64,000 nt of DNA from Candidatus Woesearchaeota archaeon (GCA_018675335.1 JABGYH010000004.1:1-64000); one strand, 5' to 3'; positions 8,880-17,459 are shown, numbered from the stretch's first letter. Made by a program: numbers and translations. The notes: generated by a model not told the origin, from the letters alone.

Positions 8880-9050
8880 TTACTTCTTTTGTGCTGCAAA
8901 ATAAGATGCGACAAAACCAACGCCCAGTCCAATAAGTGTTCCTGCAGCAACTTGATGTACTAATAATCCCACGCCAATTCCAATCAATAAACCACCAGGA
9001 ATTAAAACACCATACGAATCTTTTTTTGACATACTTAATTTTTTTACCAT
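8880..9050 (-). CDS. Small glycine-rich membrane protein, 56 aa
   Basis: A short frame starting ATG 9050 (or the second Met at 9032) and ending TAA 8880. After a basic start (MVKKLSMSKKDS) come two hydrophobic, glycine-spaced stretches (GGLLIGIGVGLLV and GTLIGLGVGFVASYF) and a KK end. The Gly-x3-Gly spacing suggests two packed transmembrane helices. An AT-rich TATA-like element lies 20-30 nt upstream. Function unknown; it fills what would otherwise be a 360-bp gap. Confidence 0.6.
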   Translation of the reverse strand: MVKKLSMSKKDSYGVLIPGGLLIGIGVGLLVHQVAAGTLIGLGVGFVASYFAAQKK

Positions 9051-9105
9051 AATATCTCTGAATTACAATTTAATATTTTCTAAAACTGAATTCAATTGAA
9101 CATAA

Positions 9106-9576
9106 TTAAAGTTTTAATCTAAATTTAGTCATGTAAGGTTTGAAACCATATTTTTCCCAAACAATATTTGCTAAAGAATTTTGCGTATGCACACTTATTT
9201 CAATATCTGAGATCCCATTAGTTTTAAACCAATCAAAAAGTTTACTTACTAATAGTTGAGATACACCTTTACCCCTACATTTTTCATCAACATAAACATC
9301 AGATATTACACCATAATTTACTACATCCAATACAGGAGGTTTTTTATCAATTTTTGCAAATGCGAATCCAATAAGATTATTATCCAGTTCTGCAACAAGC
9401 AAAATTTTCTTTTTATCACTTAAAGACTCAGATAAATGTGAAATGTATTTTTCTTTTGCAGTTTTGCTTGGCTTATATTCAGAATCAAATTTTTCATGAT
9501 ATAACAACATACCAACACAAAAATCACCAACTTTATCCAAATCAGTTTTGATAGCATTCCTTATTACAATAACCAT
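9106..9576 (-). CDS. GNAT-family N-acetyltransferase
   Basis: A GCN5-related acetyltransferase fold: IRNAIKTDLDKVGDF at the N-terminus, the beta4 strand VISDVYVDEKCRGKGVSQLLVSKL carrying the acetyl-CoA pyrophosphate loop (R-G-K-G), and the C-terminal NSLANIVWEKYGFKPYM motif. The substrate cannot be told; similar proteins acetylate protein N-termini, amines or small molecules. ATG 9576 is preferred because a TATA-like TTTAAATTTA lies 25 nt upstream; the in-frame GTG at 9585 is too close. Confidence 0.85.
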   Translation of the reverse strand: MVIVIRNAIKTDLDKVGDFCVGMLLYHEKFDSEYKPSKTAKEKYISHLSESLSDKKKILLVAELDNNLIGFAFAKIDKKPPVLDVVNYGVISDVYVDEKCRGKGVSQLLVSKLFDWFKTNGISDIEISVHTQNSLANIVWEKYGFKPYMTKFRLKL

Positions 9577-9683
9577 ACAAAACACTAAATTTTTATTATT
9601 TTTAAATTTATCTTAGAATACACAAATTTTTTTAAAATTTAATGAGTTTAAACTTACTAAGAGTATAATTCAATAAAAAAAGA

Positions 9684-9720
9684 ATTAACAAAAAAAATAA
9701 GAAAAAAAGTAATAAAAAAT
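9684..9720 (-). terminator. T-run terminator after the thiol-protein gene
   Basis: The minus strand downstream of the stop has several runs of 5-8 T residues broken by single bases, the usual archaeal oligo-T terminator. No hairpin is visible. Confidence 0.5.
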
Positions 9721-9722
9721 TC

Positions 9723-10454
9723 TTAACAACTACCTTTAAGTTCAGGTGCTGCAGCAGCAACTACTTCACCACAAGCTTCAGGCGCATCACTAAATTCTGC
9801 ACAAATTGCTTGTTGGAATGCTTCAGCAGTTCTACCGCCTTTATATGGTTCTCCATTAACAAAAATTGTTGGACTTCCACGAGCGCCAGCTGCACTTGCT
9901 TTTTGAAAAGATTCTGCTAAAAGTTCATCTCCTTCTCCACCTTCATAACAAGTACGAACAGTGTTAAGATCTAAACCTGCGCTAGCAGCACATTCTTCCC
10001 AATTACCAGGAATTGCTTTCATATTTTTATTCATACACGCAACCATTTCCATGTAACTTCCAGGGAAATATTTTGCAGCACAAATTTGAACTTTATTACC
10101 ATCAACTTCAGGTTGACCGTGCAAAGATTGGAATGCTCCTGGAACACCATTACCAATAAAATCTAATTTAAAATCAACATTATTTCCTAATGTATCAAGA
10201 ACAGGTTTTATTGCATCTTCAACTTGAACTCCATATGGGCATTGACTCATAACATAGAACTGAACTTCAATTGCACCAGGTGCAAGTTCTAATGTTTCAG
10301 CAGCAGCCACACTTGAACTACTAAGTGGAGTTAGAGCATTATCTAACTTTGCAGATACATTCCCTAAATAAAAATGATTAACAATAACAACGATACCAAT
10401 CAGAACTAGCAATACAAGTTCGATTTTGAGATAATTCTTAATTCCTTTTGCCAT
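9723..10454 (-). CDS. Membrane-anchored GILT/DsbA-like thiol oxidoreductase
   Basis: The 243-aa protein has one N-terminal transmembrane anchor (residues about 10-30), then an extracytoplasmic thioredoxin-like domain. The active-site region is SQCPYG (Cys72), with one cysteine where DsbA has CxxC, followed by LHGQPEVDGNKVQICA, which resembles the GILT pattern, further cysteines, and a cis-proline loop GSPTIFVNGEPYKGGR. It probably handles disulfides of secreted proteins, consistent with the Cys-rich surface protein at the right edge. A GAGGTG Shine-Dalgarno precedes ATG 10454. A final Cys is the last residue. Substrate and redox direction are unknown. Confidence 0.8.
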   Translation of the reverse strand: MAKGIKNYLKIELVLLVLIGIVVIVNHFYLGNVSAKLDNALTPLSSSSVAAAETLELAPGAIEVQFYVMSQCPYGVQVEDAIKPVLDTLGNNVDFKLDFIGNGVPGAFQSLHGQPEVDGNKVQICAAKYFPGSYMEMVACMNKNMKAIPGNWEECAASAGLDLNTVRTCYEGGEGDELLAESFQKASAAGARGSPTIFVNGEPYKGGRTAEAFQQAICAEFSDAPEACGEVVAAAAPELKGSC

Positions 10455-10608
10455 TTAAATAACACCTCAAATATATAATTTTGATTATTAGCATACTGAA
10501 AAAAATACTGATATTTAAAGGTTTAGGATGGGTTTAAAAGGATTTGAAGATGTTTAACTCAAATTAATAAGACACAACATTTTTAAATTATACTGGCAAA
10601 CCAAGATT

Positions 10609-10983
10609 ATGGCAAAAGTTGTTGTTTTTGAAGATGGAAGTTTGGATGTATGCGACAGGTATTCCCAATTAGTTCCAAAACATGAAGTTCACATTTATAT
10701 GTTGGCATCATTTTTTGAAGGAGCAAAATTTGGAATGGTGGAAAAAGGAGGATTTGATCCTGAACAGATTTATCCAAAAATTCCTGATGAAATAATGCCT
10801 GCAGATGTTTATTTTTTAGATGGATTAGCAGGTAAGTGTTTAGAAATATTTCCCAGATTGCCACACGATAGATCATTTCTTGTTTCGAGTAATCCAGCAA
10901 TTCAAGAAGAAGTAAAAAATGCAGGATATCAATTAGCAACTCAATACGATGTATGCAATATTGCGGACAGATTAAGTCGTTGA
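10609..10983 (+). CDS. Small receiver-like (CheY-like) protein
   Basis: The 124-aa protein looks like a stand-alone response-regulator receiver fold: an opening strand VVVFEDG, a central strand ending FLDGLAG where the Asp would be the phospho-acceptor, then a strand LVSSN and a final helix. The acidic pair is weak and the conserved Lys is unclear, so it may not be phosphorylated. The ATG is leaderless, about 25 nt from a TTTTTAAAT element. A second receiver-like protein is encoded at 27945-28448; no histidine kinase is visible in the window. Confidence 0.55.
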   Translation: MAKVVVFEDGSLDVCDRYSQLVPKHEVHIYMLASFFEGAKFGMVEKGGFDPEQIYPKIPDEIMPADVYFLDGLAGKCLEIFPRLPHDRSFLVSSNPAIQEEVKNAGYQLATQYDVCNIADRLSR

Positions 10984-11024
10984 TTGCAATAGTCTAGTCA
11001 CATAAAAAAGTTAAAAAAAATAAT

Positions 11025-11453
11025 TTATAATCCAAAAAGTTCATGAATATATTTTTTTTCTGCGTTGTTACAATTATACTTACCATATTCTTTTTCAACA
11101 TGCTCGACAATCGGCCTTAATGTTTCAATTTCGTATTCTAACTCTCCTGTTATTTCGTGAGCTAAGAAAACTGCACCAAAACAGTTTATAAGACTTCCAT
11201 AATCCCATCCACTTGAATGACCTGCGTGCTCTGCAGCAATTATTTTATCCATAGTTCTTTGATATTCAACAATATATTGAGTTCTTGCTTTTTCTAACAA
11301 GCTCTCAGGATTTTTTTTCATTGCTCCCCTAATTAAAACTAAGTTTTCAATTTTTACATCTCTTAACCTAGCCCTTATGTAAGGGTTTTCTCGGTTCTCA
11401 ATAATTTCTTTGTTTGTTTTAGAAAAGTTTTTTGTTAATTCTTCTAAACTCAT
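11025..11453 (-). CDS. Hypothetical soluble helical protein, 142 aa
   Basis: Not recognised. Mostly helical and charged, with a central His/Trp segment (AEHAGHSSGWDYGSLINC) and a C-terminal acidic helix. No signal peptide or membrane segment. ATG 11453 follows a strong GAGGTGGAG Shine-Dalgarno; the upstream in-frame GTG at 11465 is part of that element. The gene stands alone between a plus-strand receiver-like gene and a plus-strand TrmB gene. Confidence 0.65.
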   Translation of the reverse strand: MSLEELTKNFSKTNKEIIENRENPYIRARLRDVKIENLVLIRGAMKKNPESLLEKARTQYIVEYQRTMDKIIAAEHAGHSSGWDYGSLINCFGAVFLAHEITGELEYEIETLRPIVEHVEKEYGKYNCNNAEKKYIHELFGL

Positions 11454-11594
11454 TTTTTTCTCCACCTCAATTTAAGCCAAGAGGTTTGGCTTTCGTTATT
11501 ATGAAGTAGTATTCACTAACTATTTATTAAAGAGTGTCCCCCTACAAGACGACTTTAGAAAGATTTAAATAGTAAAATGATCAACAATAATATC

Positions 11595-12353
11595 ATGGAC
11601 TTGCAAGAACTCAAAAAAATAGGACTTACAAAAGGAGAAATACAAGTTTACGAAGCTTTGATAGAATTAGGAGAATGCACTAAAACTAAACTTGCACAAA
11701 AATCAGGCATATCTCCTTCAAATATATATGATGTAACTAACAGACTATTAGAAAAAGGAATAATATCAAAAGTAGAAAAAAACGGAGTTGCACACTTTAG
11801 TCCTGCAAACCCAAATCACATTCTTAATTTTTTACAAGATAAACAAACTGAAATAGAAAAAGAAAAAGAATTAGTCAATTCACTTTTACCCTCACTCCTA
11901 TTAAAATTTAATGAGAAAACTGAAAATACCAATGTCGAAGTTTTTCAAGGATGGAATGGATTAAAAACAATATTTCAAAACCTACTTGATGAATGCAATA
12001 ATAAAGATGAATGCTTTGTTTTTGGCGCAAGTATCGGAGAGAATGAACAACAAGCAGATATATTTTTTACTAAATATTCCAGACTCCGAGAACAAAAAGG
12101 AATACAAACTAAAATAATATTTAATGCAAAAATAAAACAAAGAACAGACCGAATTAATTATTTTCTGAAATCAAAAAACTACAAAATAAAATTCTTACAA
12201 CAATCAACACCTGCAGAAATTATGCTTTACAAAAATACTGCATGCATAATAATACTTACAAAAGAACCACTCGCAATAAGAATTACAAGTAAAGAAGTTA
12301 AAACTAGTTTTAAACAATACTTCGATACACTTTGGAAAATCGCAGAAAAATAA
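11595..12353 (+). CDS. TrmB-family transcriptional regulator
   Basis: Starts with the typical TrmB winged helix (LKKIGLTKGEIQVYEALIELGECTKTKLAQKSGISPSNIYDVTNRLLEKGII), then a coiled linker (about 75-110) and a C-terminal domain related to phospholipase-D-like or sugar-sensing TrmB effectors (EVFQGWNGLKTIFQNLL, FGASIGE). TrmB proteins control sugar uptake or central metabolism in archaea; here no sugar transporter is adjacent. The TATA box at 11566-11572 lies 23-29 nt before ATG 11595, so this start is preferred to the ATG at 11577, which is too close to the TATA box. Confidence 0.85.
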   Translation: MDLQELKKIGLTKGEIQVYEALIELGECTKTKLAQKSGISPSNIYDVTNRLLEKGIISKVEKNGVAHFSPANPNHILNFLQDKQTEIEKEKELVNSLLPSLLLKFNEKTENTNVEVFQGWNGLKTIFQNLLDECNNKDECFVFGASIGENEQQADIFFTKYSRLREQKGIQTKIIFNAKIKQRTDRINYFLKSKNYKIKFLQQSTPAEIMLYKNTACIIILTKEPLAIRITSKEVKTSFKQYFDTLWKIAEK

Positions 12354-12388
12354 GAAAAAAAATATTAAATTAAGAAAAAAAAGTTTAT

Positions 12389-12718
12389 TTAAGAATGCGG
12401 TAAACTATCAATTTTTTTAACTTTTTCTGAATGATTAGATGCACTATTTATACTTACTGCAGCAGATGCAAACAAAAAACCAGACATAACTAAGTAAGCC
12501 ACACCATATTGATAGTCCAGTTTGCTTGCAGCCTCTGCAAATTTTTCTGATTCCCTAATAACCAAATCAGTTAATTCAGGAGCTCTTGATAGTTTCTCTT
12601 GTAAAATAGCAGTTTTTGTTGCAGCATAATCAACCATAAAAGCCAAACCATAAGCACCAGTGCCCGCACCAAGACTTGCAGAAACATAACTTGCTAAATA
12701 AGCCATAATTTTTCCCAT
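12389..12718 (-). CDS. Small membrane protein with two hydrophobic segments
   Basis: 109 aa. Hydrophobic segments at about residues 5-35 and 70-92 flank a charged helical stretch (LQEKLSRAPELTDLVIRESEKFAEAASKL). The topology resembles that of the paralogous pair at 49603-50574 but no clear sequence identity is seen. A GGGTGAT Shine-Dalgarno precedes the ATG. The gene ends tail-to-tail with TrmB, separated by T-rich and A-rich runs. Function unknown. Confidence 0.65.
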   Translation of the reverse strand: MGKIMAYLASYVSASLGAGTGAYGLAFMVDYAATKTAILQEKLSRAPELTDLVIRESEKFAEAASKLDYQYGVAYLVMSGFLFASAAVSINSASNHSEKVKKIDSLPHS

Positions 12719-12869
12719 ATTAAATCACCCATTAAAATAAATAAGAATAAGAAAAGACAGACAATTTATATGTTTTTAGTTACTCGAAAGTAAAAATAAC
12801 TTAGTTAATTGAATCATATAAAATTAAGAAAAATAATATTAGAATAAAAAAAAAGTTTTAAGATTATAT

Positions 12870-13472
12870 CTATCTTGAACTGTCTGCTTGACGTTCTAAT
12901 TCTAACTTTTTAGAAACTGCTGAACTTCCAGGTTTTAATTCAAATGCATCTAAAAGTTCTTGAGATAATGTACTTTCAATAGATCTTTTAGTATTGAATG
13001 CTTTTTGGTAAGCACCTTGAGTCATTAATTTGATAGCTTGATCAATCCTTCTTTGAGGTGCACATTCAACAGCTTTTGGATATTTAGCTCCACCATACTC
13101 AATTGTTATGATTTCTTCACGAGGAGCTGCATGTTCAATTGCTTTTACAACAACTTCAATAGGATTTTTTTTAGTTTTTTCTTCAATAATTTCAAGAGTT
13201 TTAACCATTATGTTAAAAGCAGTCTCGCCTTTTCCACTTAGTTTGTATGAAGAAATTCTGTGTTTTTTACCTCTGTGACCTGGAACCATTAATCGATTCA
13301 TTAATCTTTCAATAATAAACACATTTGATTTGTGGAATCTAAACTTAGCAGCTTTGCCCCCAGTTCGTGGAACAATTCTTGGTTCAATACAAAGGTATCT
13401 CTTTAAACCTTCATCTTCAATAACAATTCCTTGTGTACTCCAACGATTGAATGCTAAAATTTCTTCTGCCAT
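12870..13472 (-). CDS. rps7: 30S ribosomal protein uS7 (archaeal S7)
   Basis: Binds the 3' major domain of 16S rRNA and nucleates assembly of the 30S head. The 200-aa length and motifs (ALSYKLSGKGE-like GKGETAFNIMVKTLEIIEEKTKKNPIEVVVKAIEH, PREE, RRIDQAIKLMTQGA, and the Ser/Arg end) match the archaeal form, which is longer than the bacterial one of about 156 aa. It follows uS12 with a two-base gap and has no clear Shine-Dalgarno, which suggests translational coupling. The usual neighbours of the archaeal str operon (L30e, NusA, elongation factors, S10) are absent on both sides. Confidence 0.95.
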   Translation of the reverse strand: MAEEILAFNRWSTQGIVIEDEGLKRYLCIEPRIVPRTGGKAAKFRFHKSNVFIIERLMNRLMVPGHRGKKHRISSYKLSGKGETAFNIMVKTLEIIEEKTKKNPIEVVVKAIEHAAPREEIITIEYGGAKYPKAVECAPQRRIDQAIKLMTQGAYQKAFNTKRSIESTLSQELLDAFELKPGSSAVSKKLELERQADSSR

Positions 13473-13474
13473 TT

Positions 13475-13912
13475 TTATTTACGTGCTTTCTCAAGCTTTC
13501 CTTTTAATAAAGCGTTTAAACTTTGATCATTAACTTTTACTACTTTCCATCTAACTCCAGGAATGTCCCCTTTGGAACGACCCATGTTACCACCAATACA
13601 TTCGATAACAACTTCATCATGTTCATCTACTAGTTTGGTTGCGCCATCTCCTGGCAAGAAAGCTGTGATTTGACGAGCGTTTTTGATTAACTGGACTCTA
13701 ACACACTTACGCATTGCTGAGTTTGGTTGTTTTGCTTCTAATTGAACTTTTTCTAAAACGATCCCTTTAGCTTGGGATGCCCCTTGTAATGGATCAGACT
13801 TCGCCTTTAATTGTTTAACGCGTCTAACGTACCATTTATCCTTCCATCTCTGCGTATCACGTCGCTTTATTAGCTTTGTAGCCGCGTTGATTCCTCTTGT
13901 CTTATTTGCCAT
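13475..13912 (-). CDS. rps12: 30S ribosomal protein uS12 (archaeal S12)
   Basis: Decoding-centre protein of the small subunit. The 145-aa archaeal-type sequence carries the universal [15 protein letters not shown] loop and the [19 protein letters not shown] and [13 protein letters not shown] segments. The ATG is leaderless: a TATA-like TTTATAAATA lies about 25 nt upstream (13933-13943). First gene of a two-gene rps12-rps7 unit. Confidence 0.96.
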   Translation of the reverse strand: MANKTRGINAATKLIKRRDTQRWKDKWYVRRVKQLKAKSDPLQGASQAKGIVLEKVQLEAKQPNSAMRKCVRVQLIKNARQITAFLPGDGATKLVDEHDEVVIECIGGNMGRSKGDIPGVRWKVVKVNDQSLNALLKGKLEKARK

Positions 13913-14000
13913 GAGTCTGAAAATTTATAAGATATTTATAAATTTATCGAATTAGTGCAGTAAAAAAAAGAAATAAAGCCTAAAAAGGCTCGAAAAAGAG

Positions 14001-14330
14001 TTAATTAAGTAAATCATACAGTGCAAATTGAGAAGACATAGTTACATGCGTTTGATCCCTCCATCGCCCAACTAATTCTTGAGGAATCCCTTCTAGCACC
14101 GATTGTTCTTGGACAGATAATTTCCACCCACCATATACTCCATTAAGTTTTGAAAGTAAATTTGCTTGCTGAGGAGTAATTTCATATTCAAATAAACTCC
14201 CCACTGATTTATGCTCCCAGTCTCTGCCCTTCCCAACAATGCCATCATAATGAACCCTACAACTGGAAAATTTCGTTGGATCAAATGTTTTTACTTCATC
14301 CAATAACAAGTCTATTGTGTCTTTAGTCAT
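14001..14330 (-). CDS. Hypothetical soluble protein, 109 aa
   Basis: Not recognised. Acidic N-terminal helix, then a mixed region with Trp residues (GRDWEHKS, GGWKLS, GRWRDQ). No signal or membrane segment. A GGTGAA Shine-Dalgarno lies seven bases before the ATG, and the preceding lipoprotein-like gene stops only 15 bp upstream, so it is probably the last gene of a three-gene operon (15200 to 14001). Confidence 0.6.
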   Translation of the reverse strand: MTKDTIDLLLDEVKTFDPTKFSSCRVHYDGIVGKGRDWEHKSVGSLFEYEITPQQANLLSKLNGVYGGWKLSVQEQSVLEGIPQELVGRWRDQTHVTMSSQFALYDLLN

Positions 14331-14345
14331 GTTTTATTCACCATT

Positions 14346-14906
14346 TCACAAACCAAGCAATATTGAACCAATACCACTTTCTTGCATTGCTTGAGCTTTC
14401 TGAACAACTTGTTTTAATTCTTGATATGTTTTGTCTACTTGAGCAAAACACTCGTCAGGAGAGTCATATACTGCAAGACCAATATCAGAACAAGCCACTG
14501 CTTTTTCCCAAGGCATATCCATCGCACCATCTAATGTTTTCTTAAAATCAGGTTTAAGTTCGCCATTTACCATCTCAAAATATACTGGCAAACATTCGCT
14601 TTCCGATTTATTTCTTAATTCACCAGAAATATTCTTTTCTTGAAAATGATATGTTAAAGCTAATTGCGCACCACATGCTTCAAGGGGTTTTTTGTACGTC
14701 ACACCTTTTGTTGATACTTCAAAATTATCTAATTGAAGTTTTTGCACACCTATTGCCTCACCAACATAATCCCCAATTGACCAAGTTTGTTTCCTAGCAG
14801 GTTCGGGCTTCGGAGTTTGTTTAGCTTCAGGCGCTTTTTGACAACTTGACGCTAGAGCTGCAGCTCCAATTAAAATTGCCGTTAATATTTTTCTTCCTCT
14901 ATACAT
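14346..14906 (-). CDS. Putative secreted lipoprotein
   Basis: The N-terminus MYRGRK, a short hydrophobic segment and the lipobox LASSC (Cys about residue 22) predict lipid attachment and surface exposure. A Pro/Lys-rich linker follows, then a domain with four more cysteines (ACGAQL, SECLPVYF, ACSDIG, DECFAQ) that could form two disulfides, and a C-terminal helix. No known family recognised. ATG 14906 has a perfect AGGTGAG Shine-Dalgarno; the upstream in-frame GTG overlaps it. Confidence 0.65.
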   Translation of the reverse strand: MYRGRKILTAILIGAAALASSCQKAPEAKQTPKPEPARKQTWSIGDYVGEAIGVQKLQLDNFEVSTKGVTYKKPLEACGAQLALTYHFQEKNISGELRNKSESECLPVYFEMVNGELKPDFKKTLDGAMDMPWEKAVACSDIGLAVYDSPDECFAQVDKTYQELKQVVQKAQAMQESGIGSILLGL

Positions 14907-14930
14907 ATATCTCACCTTTGTTTAATTTGA

Positions 14931-15200
14931 TTATAATTTTTTTTCTAAATCACTTAATTTTTCAAGAACCATATTTGTTTGAGCTTCACGACCAATACTT
15001 CGAGAAAGTGTTGTTGCCACCTCACCTAAAATATACCCTGCACCAGTTAATGCCAAAACACCCAAGCTAGATGTTTCAGAAGCAACCTCGTTAATCCCCA
15101 CAATCAATGAACAATATTTAATCCCCGCACCAAAAACTGAAGTTTGCAGAATCATTTTTATTGGTTCAACACCGCACTTAGTTTCATAAACCACACACAT
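14931..15200 (-). CDS. Hypothetical membrane-associated protein, about 89 aa
   Basis: Contains one or two moderately hydrophobic segments (TSVFGAGIKYCSLIVGI and SLGVLALTGAGYILGEVATTL) and a charged C-terminal coil (NMVLEKLSDLEKKL). The start is uncertain: ATG 15200 directly follows GGTGGTG, and an internal Met is also possible. It probably opens the operon with the lipoprotein and the 109-aa protein. Function unknown. Confidence 0.5.
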   Translation of the reverse strand: MCVVYETKCGVEPIKMILQTSVFGAGIKYCSLIVGINEVASETSSLGVLALTGAGYILGEVATTLSRSIGREAQTNMVLEKLSDLEKKL

Positions 15201-15353
15201 CACCACCAATAATCATTTAGTAGTAGTAAATAATCACTAGAATATTAAAGTTATTTATAGAAATTATAGAAATTACTAATTTAGTCGCAAGTGTGTTGAA
15301 TATAAAAAAAACATAGAAAACAAATATAAACAACCAAATTTTTAATCAAGACT

Positions 15354-15608
15354 ATGATTGCAACAATTGCAGGCTGGCTTCCAGCAATAATATTACCAGT
15401 AGCTGCAGGAATACAACTATACAAAATTATTAAATACAAAAAAGCAGATGGAGTAAGCTCACTTGCTTGGACTTTTTTTGCAATAGCAAATCTTGGAGCA
15501 TATGTTTTTGCAGAAAAATATTTTTTAATACAATCAATTCTCGCATTTTTACTTACTGCAATAATAAATTTCGCAATAGCAATTTTTGCCAAAATCTATA
15601 AAAGTTAA
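15354..15608 (+). CDS. SemiSWEET/PQ-loop family membrane protein
   Basis: 84 aa with three transmembrane helices. The first helix ends in the PQ-loop-like pattern PVAAGIQLYKI, followed by KKADGVSSLAWTFFAIANLGAYVF, close to the G-V-S-x3-W signature of SemiSWEETs. SemiSWEETs dimerise to form small sugar transporters; the substrate cannot be told, and the first-helix Pro-Gln pair is not intact. Leaderless start about 25 nt from an AT-rich TATA-like element. Confidence 0.7.
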   Translation: MIATIAGWLPAIILPVAAGIQLYKIIKYKKADGVSSLAWTFFAIANLGAYVFAEKYFLIQSILAFLLTAIINFAIAIFAKIYKS

Positions 15609-15639
15609 CTGCTCGTAAGTTCGATTATTTGAGAAAAAA

Positions 15640-16026
15640 TTAATCTTTTGAAGGATAATTTCCAGGCAATAAATAACCTCTCCTAGTAATAAAATTGGTT
15701 ACATAGCTCGTCGTATAACTGATTGTTACTGGCGCAATGCATGATTCCAATAATTCAGGAGTTCCATTAAGAGTGTGACTCCCATAACTTATCGCAAATG
15801 TAGCTAAGGCAGGAATCAAACTTCCAAAAAAATATGATGTGAACTTATTTTTAATTGGAGAAAAATGTTGAACTATCCTCGCAGTAACTCCTGTTGACAT
15901 AAAACTTGCCAATGCTTGCGTTCCACCTGCAGCAAGCATTTCAAGACTTCCATGTTCGCAATTTACTGCAACTGCAATTGTACCATTAGTTACTGCAGAA
16001 ATTATTGCAAATTTTGGATTGAACAT
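15640..16026 (-). CDS. Hypothetical multi-pass membrane protein
   Basis: About 128 aa from ATG 16026, which lies about 25-30 nt after a TATA-like GTGTATAG; an in-frame TTG at 16077 is possible but less likely. Three or four hydrophobic segments (FAIISAVTNGTIAVAV, MLAAGGTQALASFMSTGV, FFGSLIPALATFAISYG, SCIAPVTISYTTSYVTNFI) end in a short charged tail. No family recognised. It lies just downstream of the MazG-like gene. Confidence 0.55.
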   Translation of the reverse strand: MFNPKFAIISAVTNGTIAVAVNCEHGSLEMLAAGGTQALASFMSTGVTARIVQHFSPIKNKFTSYFFGSLIPALATFAISYGSHTLNGTPELLESCIAPVTISYTTSYVTNFITRRGYLLPGNYPSKD

Positions 16027-16086
16027 ATTATAATACAAATTTTTAACAGTCTCAGTTAACTCTATACACAACCACAAACAAACTTT

Positions 16087-16434
16087 TTAGTCTCTTATCA
16101 ATTTAGTTTCTTCTTTTTGATCATACTTTTCAAATATTTCTTTTTTAACCATATTAAATGAATCTTCAATATCAACATCTAATTGATTTGCCAATCTACA
16201 AATCGCAAAAAATACATCCCCAATACCATCAATGAAAATTTCTTTTTTTTCTTGAATAATTTTTACTCTGTCTTCTTCGTTTTTGTACCTTAAATATCTG
16301 GACATTTCCAATAATTCTTCATGCACGTGATCGAATTTGTCAATGTTTGGAGAATCCTTCCAACCGTTTCTTTGAGCGAAGTCTTTTACAACTTGCTGTG
16401 CTTCTTTGATTGTTTTTGTTTGAGTAAATTCCAT
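16087..16434 (-). CDS. MazG-like nucleotide pyrophosphohydrolase
   Basis: A 115-aa all-helical protein with the MazG metal-binding pattern: HVHEELLEMSRYL (EExxE-like) and DGIGDVFFAICRLA (ExxD-type, D-G-I-G-D). Such proteins hydrolyse NTPs or dNTPs to monophosphates, often for nucleotide-pool cleaning. ATG 16434 is chosen because TTTATATA lies about 25-30 nt upstream; the longer frame from 16473 would start inside the promoter. Confidence 0.75.
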   Translation of the reverse strand: MEFTQTKTIKEAQQVVKDFAQRNGWKDSPNIDKFDHVHEELLEMSRYLRYKNEEDRVKIIQEKKEIFIDGIGDVFFAICRLANQLDVDIEDSFNMVKKEIFEKYDQKEETKLIRD

Positions 16435-16588
16435 TTTAAAATAACCAACACGCAGTACTATATAAATTTTCAATAAATATTTAGGTTAATTATATAAATA
16501 ATTTATTTAATTGAAATATCAAGATAACTTAAGATAAAATAGGCATAATAATTTAATAATATTTTGAACAATAGAGGAACTACACTAA

Positions 16589-16774
16589 ATGAAATTCAAT
16601 TCATCTCAACTCATCAAAATTCTAGCAATTATTTTGATCGTCATCATAGTAATAACATTCATATTATTTTATACAGGCAACATTACCACAATGGGCTTTT
16701 GGATGATCATAATTTTTATTGCAATCATGGCTTATTGGGGGATCCCATTTATGAGAAAACGCTTCACAGAGTAA
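16589..16774 (+). CDS. Small two-helix membrane protein, 61 aa
   Basis: Two transmembrane stretches (LIKILAIILIVIIVITFILFY and MGFWMIIIFIAIMAYWGIPF) joined by a short GNITT turn, with a basic end MRKRFTE. A GAGGAAC element lies upstream of the ATG. An overlapping frame (16564-16791) gives a His/Asn-rich low-complexity product and is rejected. Function unknown. Confidence 0.6.
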   Translation: MKFNSSQLIKILAIILIVIIVITFILFYTGNITTMGFWMIIIFIAIMAYWGIPFMRKRFTE

Positions 16775-16869
16775 GTAATACTCCCAAATAGTAAACTTAA
16801 TAAATAGTTACCCTGATTCTAAATTTTACATTAAAATGTGTTGAGAATAATATTTTGCGGAGGAAAAAA

Positions 16870-17241
16870 ATGTTGAGAATTAATTTATACCCTTATTTAT
16901 TGCCTGAAGATTTAAAAGATCATAAAAGACAATTAGCACTATCAGGACTTGATCTTGTTTCTGCGGACAAGGTAACTACTCCCGCAGGTTTAGAAGCTGC
17001 CATTGGAAGAGTTGATATGTTTATGGACCGCACTTCCCCTGAATGTATCAGTACAGATTACATTAATTTGAGAGTTATTCTAGATCAAAATTTAGCAATG
17101 TTAAGAGCTCAAGAAAGAACCATAGTCCCACCATTAGCAGTTAGACAATATGTTGATCTCGTAGCACAAGTATTTCAAGCACAAGCGTTTAATGATGTTC
17201 GAAAAGCAGCTCAATTAACTTCACCTAATTATATTCATTAA
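16870..17241 (+). CDS. Hypothetical soluble protein, 123 aa
   Basis: Not recognised. Predominantly helical, without cysteine-rich, signal or membrane segments. Recognisable stretches include LYPYLLPEDLKDHKRQLAL and RTIVPPLAVRQYVDLVAQVFQAQAF. A GGAGG Shine-Dalgarno precedes ATG 16870. It follows the small membrane protein on the same strand by 95 bp. Confidence 0.6.
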   Translation: MLRINLYPYLLPEDLKDHKRQLALSGLDLVSADKVTTPAGLEAAIGRVDMFMDRTSPECISTDYINLRVILDQNLAMLRAQERTIVPPLAVRQYVDLVAQVFQAQAFNDVRKAAQLTSPNYIH

Positions 17242-17336
17242 ACAAAATAATTGTAGATTGTAACTAAACTCATAACTTTCTTAAACTAATCTTATAGCTT
17301 AAGCTACTTAGAAAATCAGTGCTAAGAACATCGTAG

Positions 17337-17459
17337 TCAGTTGTTATTAATGAGTTTTCGGTTTTTCTCAAGTTTTGATACTTCACCGTATTTCTCTAGA
17401 TATATTCGTAATCTAAGTTCTTCAGCTTCTCGTTTCAATTCTTCTAGGAGTTCTTCCAT
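17337..17459 (-). CDS. Possible 40-aa coiled-coil peptide in a 424-bp intergenic stretch
   Basis: A short frame (MEELLEELKREAEELRLR and then IYLEKYGEVSKLEKN) is strongly amphipathic with heptad-like leucines. There is no good Shine-Dalgarno or TATA box at leaderless distance, so it is uncertain. The rest of 17242-17665 holds no other frame of note, but the minus strand has TATA-like elements near 17590-17625 followed by a short G-rich hairpin and a T8 run (see findings). Confidence 0.4.
   Translation of the reverse strand: MEELLEELKREAEELRLRIYLEKYGEVSKLEKNRKLINNN

Noticed and set aside
10607-10939. Leu-rich minus-strand frame over the receiver-like gene
   Set aside because: Leaderless promoter and codon pattern support the plus-strand frame; the minus frame is antisense shadow.
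16564-16791. His/Asn-rich frame overlapping the 61-aa membrane protein
   Set aside because: The other frame has two good transmembrane helices and an upstream Shine-Dalgarno; this one is compositionally odd.
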